Positions 34,545 to 45,230 of a stretch of 64,000 bases of DNA are shown here, piece after piece. Both the position numbers and the translations under genes were made by a program. The first letter of the stretch is position 1; every line of letters begins with the position of its first letter. The notes below the pieces were generated by a model, which was not told where the DNA came from, did not search any database, and worked only from the letters and a program-made list of their open reading frames with translations. The stretch is from Allolobophora icterica (taxonomy: Eukaryota > Annelida > Clitellata > Crassiclitellata > Lumbricidae), in the NCBI GenBank assembly GCA_963556255.1, contig OY744614.1, positions 34,954,179-35,018,178 on the forward strand, in the 5' to 3' direction.

Positions 34545-34830
34545 TCCTCTTCCTCTTCCTTCTTCTGCCCCTCCTTCTCCTCCTCCTCCTTCTCCTCATG
34601 CTCCTTCCTCTCCTCCCATCAACCCTTCCTTTTCTTCATCCTCCTCGTCCTCTTCCTCCTTGTCCTCCTCCTCCTGCTCCTTCTTCCCTCCTCCCCTTCA
34701 ACATCCTTTTACTCCTCGTCCTCTTCCTCTTTTTCCTCCACCTCCTTCTTCCCTCCTCCCATTCACCCTTCCTCTTCCTCTTCCTCCTCCTCCTCCTCGT
34801 CCTCCTCCTTCTCCTACTGATGCTTACTCT
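34545..34830. repeat. CTTCCTC pyrimidine tract
   Basis: About 285 bp of CCTCTTCCT-type sequence, with weaker extension to about 35100. Confidence 0.93.
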
Positions 34831-35194
34831 GCTTTGATTTCCTCTTTCCTCTTTCCTTCATATAAATGCATGCTCTTCCTCTACCCTAATCCCGGCTTTT
34901 CCACCTGTACCATTAATTCCCACTAATGCTCTTATTCCCCCCTCCCTCTATATCCCGTCGTACGCTCTTTCTTCGCCGTATTAGCCTCCTTCCACTTAAT
35001 CTTCGTATTCATCCTCTCCTGCTTTCGCTCCAGTTTGCCCTTCCACAGACGACCCCTATTCTTCCATTAGCTTTACTGCCTCCCTCCAAACCCTTTCTTC
35101 TCGAACTTTCCCAATAAGCCATATTAATGCCAGTGTTTCTGTTTTTCTTGGAAAAACTGTGCTTTTGTTCGCTTTTTTCTCCTCTTTTCGCCAG

Positions 35195-35415
<221 letters not shown>

Positions 35416-35579
35416 TTCCACTCGTCCGCTAGGACCTAATTGCAAAGAAGCAATATTTAGATTTACGGGTTCCTAGGAACTCAACAAAGAGAACGAGGAT
35501 TGGGGGAGCTGAGTGAAGTAAAAAAAGGAAGCATTTGATTGGACAAGGGAAAGACGTGGAAACGAAGAGGAGAATGAGG

Positions 35580-36024
35580 TGGAAAATTAGGAGGACACGA
35601 GGAGAGGGAGCAGGAAGATAAGTAAAGAAGGAGGAAGAGGACATGAGGTCATATGAGAGGAGGAGGAAGAAGGGGGATGATGAAATGAGGGCATGAGGAG
35701 GTTGGGGAGAATGAAGAAGACATGAGGAGTAGGAGAAAGAGGGGGAGGATGACATGAGGAGGAAGAGGAGGAAGATGGGAAAATATGAGAAGGAGGACAC
35801 GAAGGAAAGTAGAAGAAGGAGGAGAAAGAGGAGGAGGAAGAGAAGAACGAGGGGCAGAAGGAGAAGGAGGAGGTGGCGGAAGAGGAGTATGAGGAGAACA
35901 TGAGGAGGATGAATAAGGAAAGAGGACATGAGAAGGGAGGAGAGAATGAGGAGGACACGTCCGACACGAAGAGGATGAGGAAGAGCAGGAGGAGGTGGAG
36001 GAGGAGGAGGAGTAGAAAGAGGAG

Positions 36025-36057
<33 letters not shown>

Positions 36058-36075
36058 TAAAGCGAGAAGGTCATG
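35580..36075. repeat. GAGGA/GAAGA purine tract
   Basis: About 490 bp of purine-rich GAGGAAGAGG-type sequence. Readings on both strands are shadows. Confidence 0.94.
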
Positions 36076-36437
36076 AGGGAGAGGAGGTGCTTATACCACG
36101 ATGAGGTCGTTTCATCATCATCGCCGTCGTCCTCTTCGTCCTCTGCTCAGTAGAAAATATTTGATATCATTTTAGGCGGCGTTTATTAGTGGATGTTTCG
36201 TGATTTAGCTTCTCTTGCGACAGAGTTCAACGGTTGACGCTCCTCACCAAGACCTTGTCTCAGTACCCTCGCCTCGATCAATGTCCTTCGATCCAATTTC
36301 AGGATGCGACCAATTGCACTGACTGCATCGACCACTGACGAACTGAAGGACGTGGGATGTTGCTAAGAGACAGAACATTTCCTCACGTTTTTTAAGTAGG
36401 CCAACCTCGTGCACGCATACAAAGTAGACAACGCTAA
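36076..36437. other. Unassigned stretch
   Basis: No gene recognised. Confidence 0.5.
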
Positions 36438-36722
36438 TGTAGAAGAAGAGCAGTCCGTTAAGCTAACCCCGAGAAGCAGCTGTGAGTTTGAAGTGTTGGC
36501 GACTTCATTTTCTTAGCCTCGGCTTACCAGAGCGAGTGGCCAGTTCTCTCCCACGCTGTGTAGGTCAGTGTTACAGTGTAGTGTACTCATTATGGCTGAG
36601 TTGTTGGATAGGCGGCGCCGCGGCACAGACGAAGCAGAAATCTCACATCAAATTTCTGCCTTGGTGTAGATTTGAACCCGCGACCTCTCGGTTGAGAGTC
36701 CTGTGCGCTGACTGCTAGACCA
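36438..36722 (-). mobile_element. tRNA-derived SINE, family A, copy 1
   Basis: The minus strand begins GATGGTCTAGCAGTCAGCGC (A-box region), then GGTCGCGGGTTCAAATCTAC (B-box region), then GGCAGAAATTTGATG. It ends with GAGGCTAAGAAAATGAAGTC and GACTGCTCTTCTTCT. It is collinear for about 285 bp with the plus-strand copy at 54499-54790. Confidence 0.88.
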
Positions 36723-37290
36723 TCGTTTCCCAAAGTGTGTTCCACGGAACACAAGGGTTCCGTGAAGAAATTCGATGAAAGTGGTTTTGATGTGTTGCTA
36801 TATTATAAATCAGACTCCTAGGAGAAAGTCAGAGGTTCTGTGGGAAAATTTCATTTAAAAATAATTTCTAACCTAATTTTTATGGATTAAAACTGTATAT
36901 ATGCTTCAATCACTGTTTAAAATCGTATACTTTCCGGCACAGTCAACATAAATTCATAATGCAAACCGATCCTATGTTAACTGCTCACGACAAAAGGTTG
37001 TCACTGTCACGCAAGCTGAAGTTTTGGACCTCGTGTGTTCAAACAAACAATTAATGTAGATTGCTTTTAGATCGTAAATTATTCTTTAATTAAATTTAAT
37101 TTAATTGACTGCGTTCTCGATGAAAATATTCGTAAAGAAATTGTGGATCATATTCACGACCCGGAGATGAACTTGATCAAATACTTTCCTTCTGTCAGTG
37201 ATTAGAATAATTGGATTCGAAATCTCTTTAAAATAACGGGGAAAAGCTACCTTCTTTATTGAAGATCATGACAACCCCATTGAAATAACG

Positions 37291-37491
37291 CTTGACATTC
37301 AACGCAAGCAAAATTTCCACGAACTTTCCGAAGCAGCCGTGGCGATCCGTGCAGTTCTTATGCTTCTGCCATTTGCCGCAACATATTTATGCGAAACTGG
37401 ATTCTCGTATTAGATTGCAACAAAGACGAAATATCGTTATATTGCTGCACCTGATATAATAATCCAACTTTCTAGCATCAAACCAACATAA
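37291..37491 (+). pseudogene. hAT transposase C-terminal pseudogene
   Basis: The frame reads LMLLPFAATYLCETGFSY, then a stop, then IATKTKYRY...IIIQLSSIKPT. The LPF..TYLCE.GFS and TKYR....D..IQLSSI.P phrases are the standard C-terminus of hAT transposases of the ZBED5/SCAND3-related type. An in-frame TAG and earlier stops upstream show it is dead. In an intact protein this region mediates dimerisation and completes the catalytic core. Confidence 0.82.
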
Positions 37492-37624
37492 AAATATGTT
37501 ATAAGAAGAATTAAAAGCACCATCTGCCGGGTCATTAAAACCTCACATATTCCCTATATTGCATTGCAAGGAACCCTGTTTAAACTTTAAACTTTGTTTT
37601 TCATATAAGTAGTGTTTTTTCAGC

Positions 37625-37977
37625 CAGAATGGCGTTCCGGTGTCCCGAGATATTCTATCCCCCCTAAAGCGTATCCCCCCGGATGGAATAAACCGGTTTA
37701 GAGTATCCGGTGGGATGAACCATTCTATCCCCCCTCGTCATACGCATCACGATAGCCTCGACGAAATTCCAGTCAAAATCACCAAAAACAAAGTAAATTG
37801 ATTTCAGATCGACGTACAAACTAAAGATACGCAATTCAAAAATGTTATGTGTGCAATAAATCCAAACAGTACGACTGAATACACTTAGAAACCGCCAAAA
37901 ATGCAAACTAAACCGAATACTCCATTTCGCTAAGGGGGATACGCATGTATGGGGGATACTCTATTTCGTCCGGCACC
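37625..37977. mobile_element. Small inverted-repeat element nested in the hAT remnant
   Basis: GGTGTCCCGAGATATTCTAT with CCCCC near 37639 and its partner GGGGGATACTCTATTTCGTC with CGGCACC at 37951-37977 form imperfect inverted ends. The 9-bp TTTTTCAGC occurs on both sides (37616-37624 and 37978-37986). The internal ATCCCCCC motif recurs. Confidence 0.65.
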
Positions 37978-38395
37978 TTTTTCAGCTACTAACAAATAAA
38001 ATATTTATTTTAATTAAAAAAAACAATAATTTAGTTATTTTAATTTAATTTCAGTGTTGTGAATCGTTTTCAGTGTTTATTGAGACCCCTCCCAACTCCC
38101 AATTCCGTTTCTCTTGGGATTTTACTCCCCCCATAATTGTTCAATTCCGGAACCTATTGTTCAGTTCCGGAACCTTTTTATCTAGAGAAAAACCACTGCA
38201 TATACGCCACATTGTTTAAAATCTGCTGGTATGAAAGAGAATTCAGTCATGAATAACTGCGCTCTTAATTAAGTCCCGGTCTGCTTCGCAGGAGCTCCGA
38301 ATATAAGAACATGTTTTCTTTAGGTCGGGTTCAGTCAAAAAAATGTCAGGTCAAAGAGTTGCGTGGCCAAGAAAGATTGGAAAGCACTGCATTCG

Positions 38396-38758
38396 ACTAA
38401 CAAGCACTTCTGATAAAATATAATAAGCATGGTACGTGTATGAGGACGTTAACAGTCCGGAACTTAAGTTTCACAAGTGTTAGCTTGCAAATCTTTCCGC
38501 AAATTAAAGGGCCTATACGTCTTTTTCTGATCCCCTAATACTTAAATGCCGATAAATCGACCCCATAATGACCCCTTTTCCCGCTAATACCGACAACCAT
38601 GTTTTTCAGATCGTTATGCCAACCGCGCCTTGAGTTAAGTATCAGATGAAAGAACAGAGAGAGAAAGAGGTATAGAAAGAGACGTGCATGTAACAGAGAT
38701 AAATTGAGAAAGAGAGAAAGATAGCCAGAGAAACATGCACATGGGAGGAAGTCGGGAG
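38396..38758. other. Unassigned stretch
   Basis: No gene recognised. AGAGAAAGA-type purine run at 38650-38730. Confidence 0.5.
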
Positions 38759-38760
38759 CC

Positions 38761-39290
<530 letters not shown>

Positions 39291-39684
39291 GGGGAGGGAG
39301 GGACGGAGTGTGGCTGAATGTAATAGCGATTCGATGCACTTGATCTTAGTGGACGACTATTACATTTCAGTCGATTGATCAGAACGAACCATTTGTCGTC
39401 TGTCAATGTCTTAATAGCAGTCACTGATGGATCGACATTTGGTCGCTGCCTCTGGCCATCGATGCCTCTGGCCATCAATGACTTTGGCCATCAATGACTT
39501 GGCCATCAATGACTTTGGTCTCAGCCTCCGATATCACTACATCGCTTTTACCTCTCTTCCTCTCTTCTCATTTCCAAACCTCTCTCCACTTCTGTACCTA
39601 CCTATTCCCTCCCTGACGCCTAGACGTCTCTTTTTTCTTTTGCCATATCGTCTTCTTTGGTTTCTGCGTTCCGTGACGACTACG
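39291..39684. other. Unassigned stretch
   Basis: No gene recognised. TGGCCATCAATGACTT occurs three times at 39467-39512. Confidence 0.5.
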
Positions 39685-39935
39685 GATGGATGGATGGATT
39701 TTGATGGATGGGTGGATTGATGGATGGGTTTTGGGTGAGTGGGTGGGTTGGGTGGGTGGTGGTTTGGGCGAATGGGTGGATGGATGGAGGATGGATGGGT
39801 AGTGGGTGGGTGCACGGTTTTGGGTGGGTGGGTGTGTTTGTGGGTTTGGTGGGTGGAGTTTGGGCGGATGGATGTGTGGGTAGGGTGGGTGGGGGTTAGG
39901 CGGATTGATGGATGGATGGAGGATGGATGGGATTT
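39685..39935. repeat. GGAT/GGGT minisatellite
   Basis: GGATGGATGG and GGGTGGGTGG units over about 250 bp. Trp/Gly/Met and Pro/His/Ser readings are shadows. Confidence 0.95.
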
Positions 39936-39989
39936 TCAAACTTCCGCTTTCTTTACAGATAAGGAAGTAAGATCAAAATCTAATCGTAA

Positions 39990-40088
39990 ACAGTCATTAG
40001 GGCACTCTTGTGGAGAAGCTGGTGCCCTGCGCTTATCTTTCGAGTGGCGCTTTAGACGTTTGGAGATTATGATTACGATTACGATTAA
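39990..40088 (+). mobile_element. LINE/SINE 3' tail copy with (GATTAC)n end
   Basis: GAAGCTGGTGCCCTGCGCTT then GTGGCGCTTTAGACGTTTGG and GATTATGATTACGATTACGA. Orientation matches 17022-17315. Confidence 0.8.
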
Positions 40089-40272
40089 GTGACATCAGCA
40101 TAGAAATTCGAGAACGCCAATTTTTTTATTTCGTTAACTTTTAAAACTTTTAGCGACCCGATGAGGCTTAGCTTAACGGATTCCCTACTTGGCTTTCGAC
40201 CGAACTCACCCTGGAATTTGGCTTGCACAACGATTTTGCTAAAAAGCGATAATTGACTGATGACTTGAGTAT
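40089..40272. other. Unassigned stretch
   Basis: No gene recognised. Confidence 0.4.
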
Positions 40273-40325
40273 TATCACAGTGGCGCTATAGAAGTTCTTT
40301 GATTAGATTAGATTAGATTAGATTA
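40273..40325 (+). mobile_element. LINE/SINE 3' tail fragment with (GATTA)n end
   Basis: AGTGGCGCTATAGAAGTTCT followed by five GATTA units. The tail unit is 5 bp here, not 6. Confidence 0.65.
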
Positions 40326-40471
40326 ACGAAACCTCTGCACAAATAATTCCACGTTCTCTAAGTCAGATAAAGGATCTGTTTTTGCTGAAGATTGTTTATG
40401 ATACAACGTTATCTAATTTTCAAGAGTATTTTGTTAACACTTGCTGCCAAACTACTCCGAGTCCGCCAGTG

Positions 40472-40590
40472 CCCGTACTCTGGTAGTGTCGGTCCCAAGT
40501 CTGTACTCTGGTAGCGTCAATCCAAAGTCTGTACTCTGGTTGTGTCAGTCCAAAGCCCGTACTCTGGTAGTGTCAGTCCAAAGCATGTAA
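40472..40590. repeat. 28-bp minisatellite (GTACTCTGGTAGTGTCAGTC...), four units
   Basis: Four imperfect 28-bp units with exact spacing. Confidence 0.88.
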
Positions 40591-40660
40591 GATAAAGGAG
40601 TACGTCGAGGCTAATTATCTTTGCTATGACACAGCGTCGTTAAACATCAACTAACCAAAC
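40591..40660 (+). mobile_element. SINE-like 3' fragment (ACACAGCGTCGTTAAAC)
   Basis: AAAGGAGTACGTCGAGGCTA then TTTGCTATGACACAGCGTCG recurs at 60170-60225 with a few changes. Confidence 0.5.
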
Positions 40661-41100
40661 CGGCGTCCAACCACCCTCAAATGGGCTAACAGGGGTAGAT
40701 TTTTCACCAGTTACGAATTCTGAAAGAATGGAATTGGCCTTCGCTGGCGAATCGCTCGGACTCACTCCACAAAACACAAATCCAGCAACAGCTTCTCCTG
40801 CTGTGATATCGATGTCTCTCAACGACAGCGATTTAAATCATATCAGAATCAAATAGGAGAAATCTTGAGACTATATAGCTGACACACCTGATACCGCACG
40901 TGAACATAGCAGACGACGCCCCACAGTGAAACTGCAATTACTGTCGCTTAGATTTACGAGATATATTCACAGACTAGAAATCAGCGACGCGATGATCGTA
41001 AATGGAAAGAAAACAGCGCAAGGTTGTTGGAAGACGCCTTAGTTTCTGCAGTCGAACTAGATGATAGTTCTCCGTGAACAGATGGCAGCACCTATCAATT
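40661..41100. other. Unassigned stretch
   Basis: No gene recognised. Confidence 0.5.
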
Positions 41101-41104
41101 TCCG

Positions 41105-41315
41105 TCATAGATATATATATATATATATATATCAATATACATCAATACATATCAGTTTATATAACACTATATACCAATACATATCAATTTATATCAATAC
41201 ATATCAATATATATTAATACATATCAGTTTATGTCAATACATATCATTACATATCAGTTTATATCAATACATATCAATATATATATATATATATATACAT
41301 ATATATATACATATA
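41105..41315. repeat. (TA)n / ATCAATACAT AT-rich array
   Basis: TA runs at both ends and TATCAATACATATCA units between. The mariner-like element interrupts the tract, and TA units resume at 42108-42128. Confidence 0.95.
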
Positions 41316-42107
41316 CACGGTGAGTCATAAAAAAACGTGTCCCTGCATATTTTGCTATAACTTCCTCAGATATAAGTTTAGGTCAAAGAAATTTTAAGTA
41401 AAGGTACGGGAGTTATTAGAGAGCATTAAGAAACTTAAAGTTTAAGTTCAAATTGACATCCTTGAGCATCCACGCATGCGCAAAGACGCATGCACCGCTG
41501 CTTGACTGACTTCAATGATGCGCTGATCCAATTCGTCCCATTCCTCCAAAACTCGATGACGCAACTCGCTGACATCATGTATATGATATCTGTACACCTT
41601 TTCTTGCACGACACTCCACATTTTATACTCTACCGGATTTAAATCAGGTATGTTAGGTAGCCACAAAGTAGGCGGAATGAAATCAGGTGTTTCAGTTTGC
41701 AGTAACTCAAAAGTCTCATTGTCGACCGCTCTGGCCGTTAGCGGGCGGCCTCTATCTGGTCGACGATAAAAAAAATATCCAGTTTTATCGATCTTTGAAA
41801 GGAGAACATTAAATCTACCATGAATCAACTCTATATCTGAAAATTCCTTTAAAAAACGTTTCGCACCGTCATTTTTTATTCTTTTGGGGTTATGAAATGC
41901 TTATTTTCCTCGGTAAACACCATTTTCCCGAGGGTTGTCGTGACATAATCATAGTTTAGGCGGGTTCGGCTTCTTATAAAAAATAATGTATACAGCACTT
42001 AGCTGGACTATCAAGCTTCATTATTATGAAGTTTCATTAAAATTTATGGTTATATGAATGAATTATTTTAAGTTATGTAGGGACACGTTTTTTAATGACT
42101 CACCGTG
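41316..42107 (-). mobile_element. Internally deleted mariner/Tc1-like element
   Basis: 29-bp inverted ends starting CACGGTGAGTCAT, with one mismatch (41316-41344 and 42079-42107). TA occurs on both sides, the target duplication of the mariner/IS630 superfamily, although the target is itself a TA repeat. Length is 792 bp instead of about 1.3 kb. On the minus strand it holds the transposase helix-turn-helix end and the C-terminal end, with the catalytic middle removed. Confidence 0.93.
41448..41923 (-). pseudogene. Mariner-like transposase with central deletion and frameshifts
   Basis: A start-like ATG at 41923 gives MVFTEENKHFITPK, then a frameshift leads to GAKRFLKEF and LLSKIDKTGYFFYRRPDRGR, the HTH plus GRP-type linker of mariner-like transposases. 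Directly after DNETFELL the reading jumps to PDLNPVEYKMWSVVQEKVY, which is the third catalytic motif region, and continues LEEWDELDQRIIEVS. The two upstream catalytic Asp regions are absent. The last residues are out of frame, since another frame gives the expected ACVDAQG.QFE-like end. It cannot catalyse transposition. Confidence 0.88.
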
Positions 42108-42109
42108 TA

Positions 42110-42262
42110 TATATATATATATATATATCAATGACTGATGTCATGTCAGCATCATCACCACAACCACTGCCGTCATCATCACATCGTCCTCGTGTTTGTC
42201 GTCGTCATCATTACCATCATAGTTGTCGTCACTTACTGAGTTACAGAAACGGGTGATAATTA
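42110..42262. other. Short spacer between the mariner remnant and the receptor's microsatellite
   Basis: No feature recognised. Confidence 0.4.
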
Positions 42263-42264
42263 TA

Positions 42265-42515
42265 TGGTGATGTCATAGTTGCCATCGTCATCATCATCGT
42301 CATCATCATCATCGTTATCATCATCATCATCATCGTCATCATCATCGTCATCGTCATCAGCATCTTCATCATCATTATAATCATCATCATCATAATCATC
42401 ATCATCGTCATCGTCATCATCGTCATAATCATCTTCATCATCGTCATCATTGTCATAATCATCGTCATCGTCATCATCGTCATAATCATCTTCATCATCG
42501 TCATCACCGTCACCG
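42265..42515. repeat. (TCA)n/(TCG) array just 3' of the receptor gene
   Basis: TCATCATCG-type array ending about 70 bp beyond the receptor stop codon on its 3' side. If transcribed with the receptor it would lie in the 3' UTR as (GAT)n. Confidence 0.95.
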
Positions 42516-42583
42516 TCGTTTCAATCTCGTTATCGTCGTTTTGTGAGACGCAGAAACGGTTATTAGTCGTGACGATAACGTCA

Positions 42584-44557
42584 TCATCGTTGTCGATGGG
42601 TTTTCGAGATCAGTTTCTTCTGGTAGCAGCCGAGAATCTTGAGGAACGCCTTTCGGAATTCGTCGTTGAAGATCGTATAGAGAACGGGATTGATGGCCGA
42701 GTTGGAGTACCCCAGCCAGAAGAAGAAGGCTTCGAGGGGCCGAGGTACGAGACAGTCACCACCCCACAGGCCCTTGACGACGTAGACGGTGAAGAAGCCG
42801 ATCCACATGCCGCAGAAGACTCCGATGATGGCCGACATGCGAACCGTCGCTCTCATCTCCCGTCGCTCGTAACGACCTCCTCTTGCTCCGCCTCTGGCTG
42901 CCACTCCTGACCTGGATCCGTTGGGATGAGACTTTGTGGATGACGGACCTTTCCGTCGTCCGGCTCCTCTTGTGCGTTTCTGGTCGACCGGGAGGTGACA
43001 CGACTTCGCCTTCCAGCGCTGGTCGAATTCGCAGACGGATGGTGAGAGTAGGTCCATCTTCGTGCGGGATTCGGGCTTCTCGAGGCTTTGAGGACGGGCA
43101 GGTTGAGTGCCTTTTCCATCTGGTTTTACCTCGAGGTAGAAATGTCTGGATTGTATTGACAACGGCGTTAGCAGAAGAGCGTTGGACGTAAGAGAGGTTG
43201 CTGGAGGAGGCGTGGATCGAAGAGATGTGGGTGGAAGAGGAGTGGATCGAAGAGGAGTGGATGGAAGAGGAGTTGATCGAAGAGGAGTGAGTGGAAGAGG
43301 AGAGGATCGAAGAGGAGTGGGTGGAAGAGGAATCGATCGAAGAGGAGTGAGTGGAAGAGGAGAGGATGCAACAGGAGTCGATGGAAGACGAATGGATGCA
43401 ACAGGAGTCGATGGAGGAGTCGGTGGAACAGGAGTCGATGGAACCGGGGTGCCTGGAACGGGAGTGGATGACACAGGGGTGGACGGAAAAGCGGTGGATG
43501 GACTGTGGAGGGTAGTGATGGTACATGACTCGAAGCCATCCAGTTCATCGCTGTCGGAAGTGATCGGACTCTTGGACGTGCTGTCATCTACGTTGCTCGC
43601 ATAGCCCTGTAGCGACGAAATCTCTGAGTTCCTCATAATGGAGCAGCTCGACTGACTCACGACCAGCACAGACTCAGTCAGTTCAAGTCCTTTACGCAGG
43701 TCGGATGGCGCCGTGGCCTGACCTGCAGGTCGGATGGCGGCGGAGACCGACTTGGCCGACCGCCTGACTTCCGCCGTTTCGCGCATGCGTCGAATGCGCT
43801 TCCGGAGTACGAAGAAAATTCGAACGTAGAGGAAAAAGGTCAGGAAGAACGGAACGTAGAAGGAGACGGAGGCGGAGTAGACGACGTAGCTCGGGGTCTG
43901 GAAGAGTACGCAGTGGTAGGAGGCGGTGTCGTTGTGGTAGACGTAGTTCTGACTCAGGCTGTTCCAGCCGAGGAGTGGGGGAACGCACGTGGCCACCGCG
44001 ACCAACCAGACGAGGGTGACGTAGATGCCGGCCTGTTTGGCGGACCGCCTTTCTCGATACCACAGCGGAAACAAGGTGGCAGTGTACCGATCGAAAGCGA
44101 TGACGAGAAGGTTCCAGATGGACGCCGTGCAGTAGAGGACATCGGCCAACAGCCAGATGTTGCACATGGCCCGACCGAGGACCCAGCGACCGAGGCATTC
44201 GTCGACGGTAGACAACGGCAGAACGGTCGTTGCGAGGAGGAAGTCGCTGGCGGCCAGGTTCCCGATCAGGTAGTTGGAGACCGTTTGCAGAGACCGGTAT
44301 CGAACCAGGGACAGACCGACGAGGAAGTTTCCCAAAGCCGTTGCCGCCATTACGATCAGAAGGACGCCTCCTACGACGATCATGCCTGGAAGGCTGTAGT
44401 GAAGCGATTCAAGCGCTCCAAGCGACGGGTGTCTTTCACTAACGGTGCTTGCATTGTCGCTGACGTCACTTTCGATGGTTGCCATGGAGACGGCGGTTGC
44501 TAGGAGACGAGTTTGGTTAGCGCTTGACATTCTTCTCGTGCCCAGACTCTCGATCAT
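42584..44557 (-). CDS. Class A aminergic GPCR, dopamine D2-like/octopamine-like
   Basis: One uninterrupted reading of 657 codons from ATG at 44557 to TGA at 42584. An ATG at 44530 has a better Kozak context and may be the true start. Numbering is from 44557. Two N-glycosylation sequons (N14, N35) lie in the extracellular N-terminus. TM1 has N77, TM2 D105, TM3 C132 and the amine-binding Asp D139 in ADVLYCTAS, then D156-R157-Y158. ECL2 has C216. TM5 has S228 and S232 (positions 5.42 and 5.46, catechol/phenol contacts) and P236. TM7 is FFWLGYSNSAINPVLY with W614 and NPVLY 623-627. The tail FRKAFLKILGC resembles D2 receptors. Loop 3 is about 315 residues and contains a Pro/Ser/Thr repeat (357-467). 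TM6 reads CGMWIGFF: W585 is kept, but the usual Pro is Gly587. D2-like receptors couple to Gi, so that is the expected role. Intronless as read. Confidence 0.93.
   Translation of the reverse strand: MIESLGTRRMSSANQTRLLATAVSMATIESDVSDNASTVSERHPSLGALESLHYSLPGMIVVGGVLLIVMAATALGNFLVGLSLVRYRSLQTVSNYLIGNLAASDFLLATTVLPLSTVDECLGRWVLGRAMCNIWLLADVLYCTASIWNLLVIAFDRYTATLFPLWYRERRSAKQAGIYVTLVWLVAVATCVPPLLGWNSLSQNYVYHNDTASYHCVLFQTPSYVVYSASVSFYVPFFLTFFLYVRIFFVLRKRIRRMRETAEVRRSAKSVSAAIRPAGQATAPSDLRKGLELTESVLVVSQSSCSIMRNSEISSLQGYASNVDDSTSKSPITSDSDELDGFESCTITTLHSPSTAFPSTPVSSTPVPGTPVPSTPVPPTPPSTPVASIRLPSTPVASSPLPLTPLRSIPLPPTPLRSSPLPLTPLRSTPLPSTPLRSTPLPPTSLRSTPPPATSLTSNALLLTPLSIQSRHFYLEVKPDGKGTQPARPQSLEKPESRTKMDLLSPSVCEFDQRWKAKSCHLPVDQKRTRGAGRRKGPSSTKSHPNGSRSGVAARGGARGGRYERREMRATVRMSAIIGVFCGMWIGFFTVYVVKGLWGGDCLVPRPLEAFFFWLGYSNSAINPVLYTIFNDEFRKAFLKILGCYQKKLISKTHRQR
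43157..43489 (-). repeat. Coding 15/30-bp minisatellite in the receptor's third loop
   Basis: GGATCGAAGAGGAGT-type 15-bp units (plus strand) alternate to give 30-bp repeats. In the receptor frame they encode decapeptides such as TPLRSTPLPS. The best six units are at 43199-43378, and TPVPS-type units lie on the N-terminal side. All units keep the frame. Confidence 0.93.
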
Positions 44558-45161
44558 TAATACTGATTGCGTCAGAGTGTTTAAAAACGGCGATCGCAGA
44601 CTCTTCAAGTATAGCGACGGCTGTTAGTCTTTGTAATTAATATCAGGTTTTTAGGTTGCCATAGAGACAGACGCCATCCGTCAAGGAAACGATTAAGCAT
44701 CTACATATTATCTGGTGCAATTTTCTTGGTCGTTATAGAGAGCGCGTTTTTCTACAGTTAGGCCGCCATAGACTTTAATTTTGTGCTTGCTGTGTCAAGG
44801 CAACGCTGAGTGTCACAGGAAGCAGACGATAATTTGCGTGTGGCGATATCTTCTGCGACGAGGTCGTCAGGTAGATGGCGCTGTGGGAAAAAGTCCAGTG
44901 ACTGCGCTTTTGTTCGTCTTTCGGTTTCGGACTGGCTTTCCTATCAACACGAGAAATCAATTCTTTCCCGATGATGCGTATCAGAGGCGTTGAAAGCCCT
45001 TTCTTGAGATGAATGAGCACTGAAACATATCGAAAACAGTCTTTTTATCCAAAGATCGTATCAGGAAAATAAGCTATGATCGCAAATCGTCGTCCATAGA
45101 GCTTCATCCTGTCCATCCCGTCATTCGTGGCCCCATCCTTTATCCATCGCGCTACAGTGCT
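44558..45161. other. Receptor 5' flank, unassigned
   Basis: No TATA box or other promoter element identified with confidence, and no other gene recognised. The base composition drops from GC-rich to mixed at the start of the reading. Confidence 0.4.
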
Positions 45162-45230
45162 GCCTGAGTCTGAGAGGGTGCCACCAGAGTCTGACAGGGT
45201 GCCACCAGGGTCTGACAGGGTGCCAGCGTC
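45162..45230. repeat. 21-bp tandem repeat, three units
   Basis: GAGTCTGACAGGGTGCCACCA-type units. Confidence 0.85.

Larger units (their letters stand above)
36725..38395 (+). mobile_element. Decayed hAT-family element carrying a nested MITE
   Basis: The left end GTTTCCCAAAGTGTGTTCCA and right end TTGGAAAGCACTGC (to 38389) resemble the CAGTG(T/C)TTTCCAA ends of hAT Charlie-type elements. The interior encodes a broken hAT C-terminus (37291-37491), and a separate inverted-repeat element is inserted at about 37625-37977. No target duplication confirmed. Confidence 0.6.

Noticed and set aside
42756..43604. Long alternative readings over the receptor's loop 3 on both strands
   Set aside because: The 15-bp minisatellite has no stops in any frame. 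Only the receptor frame shows domains on both sides.
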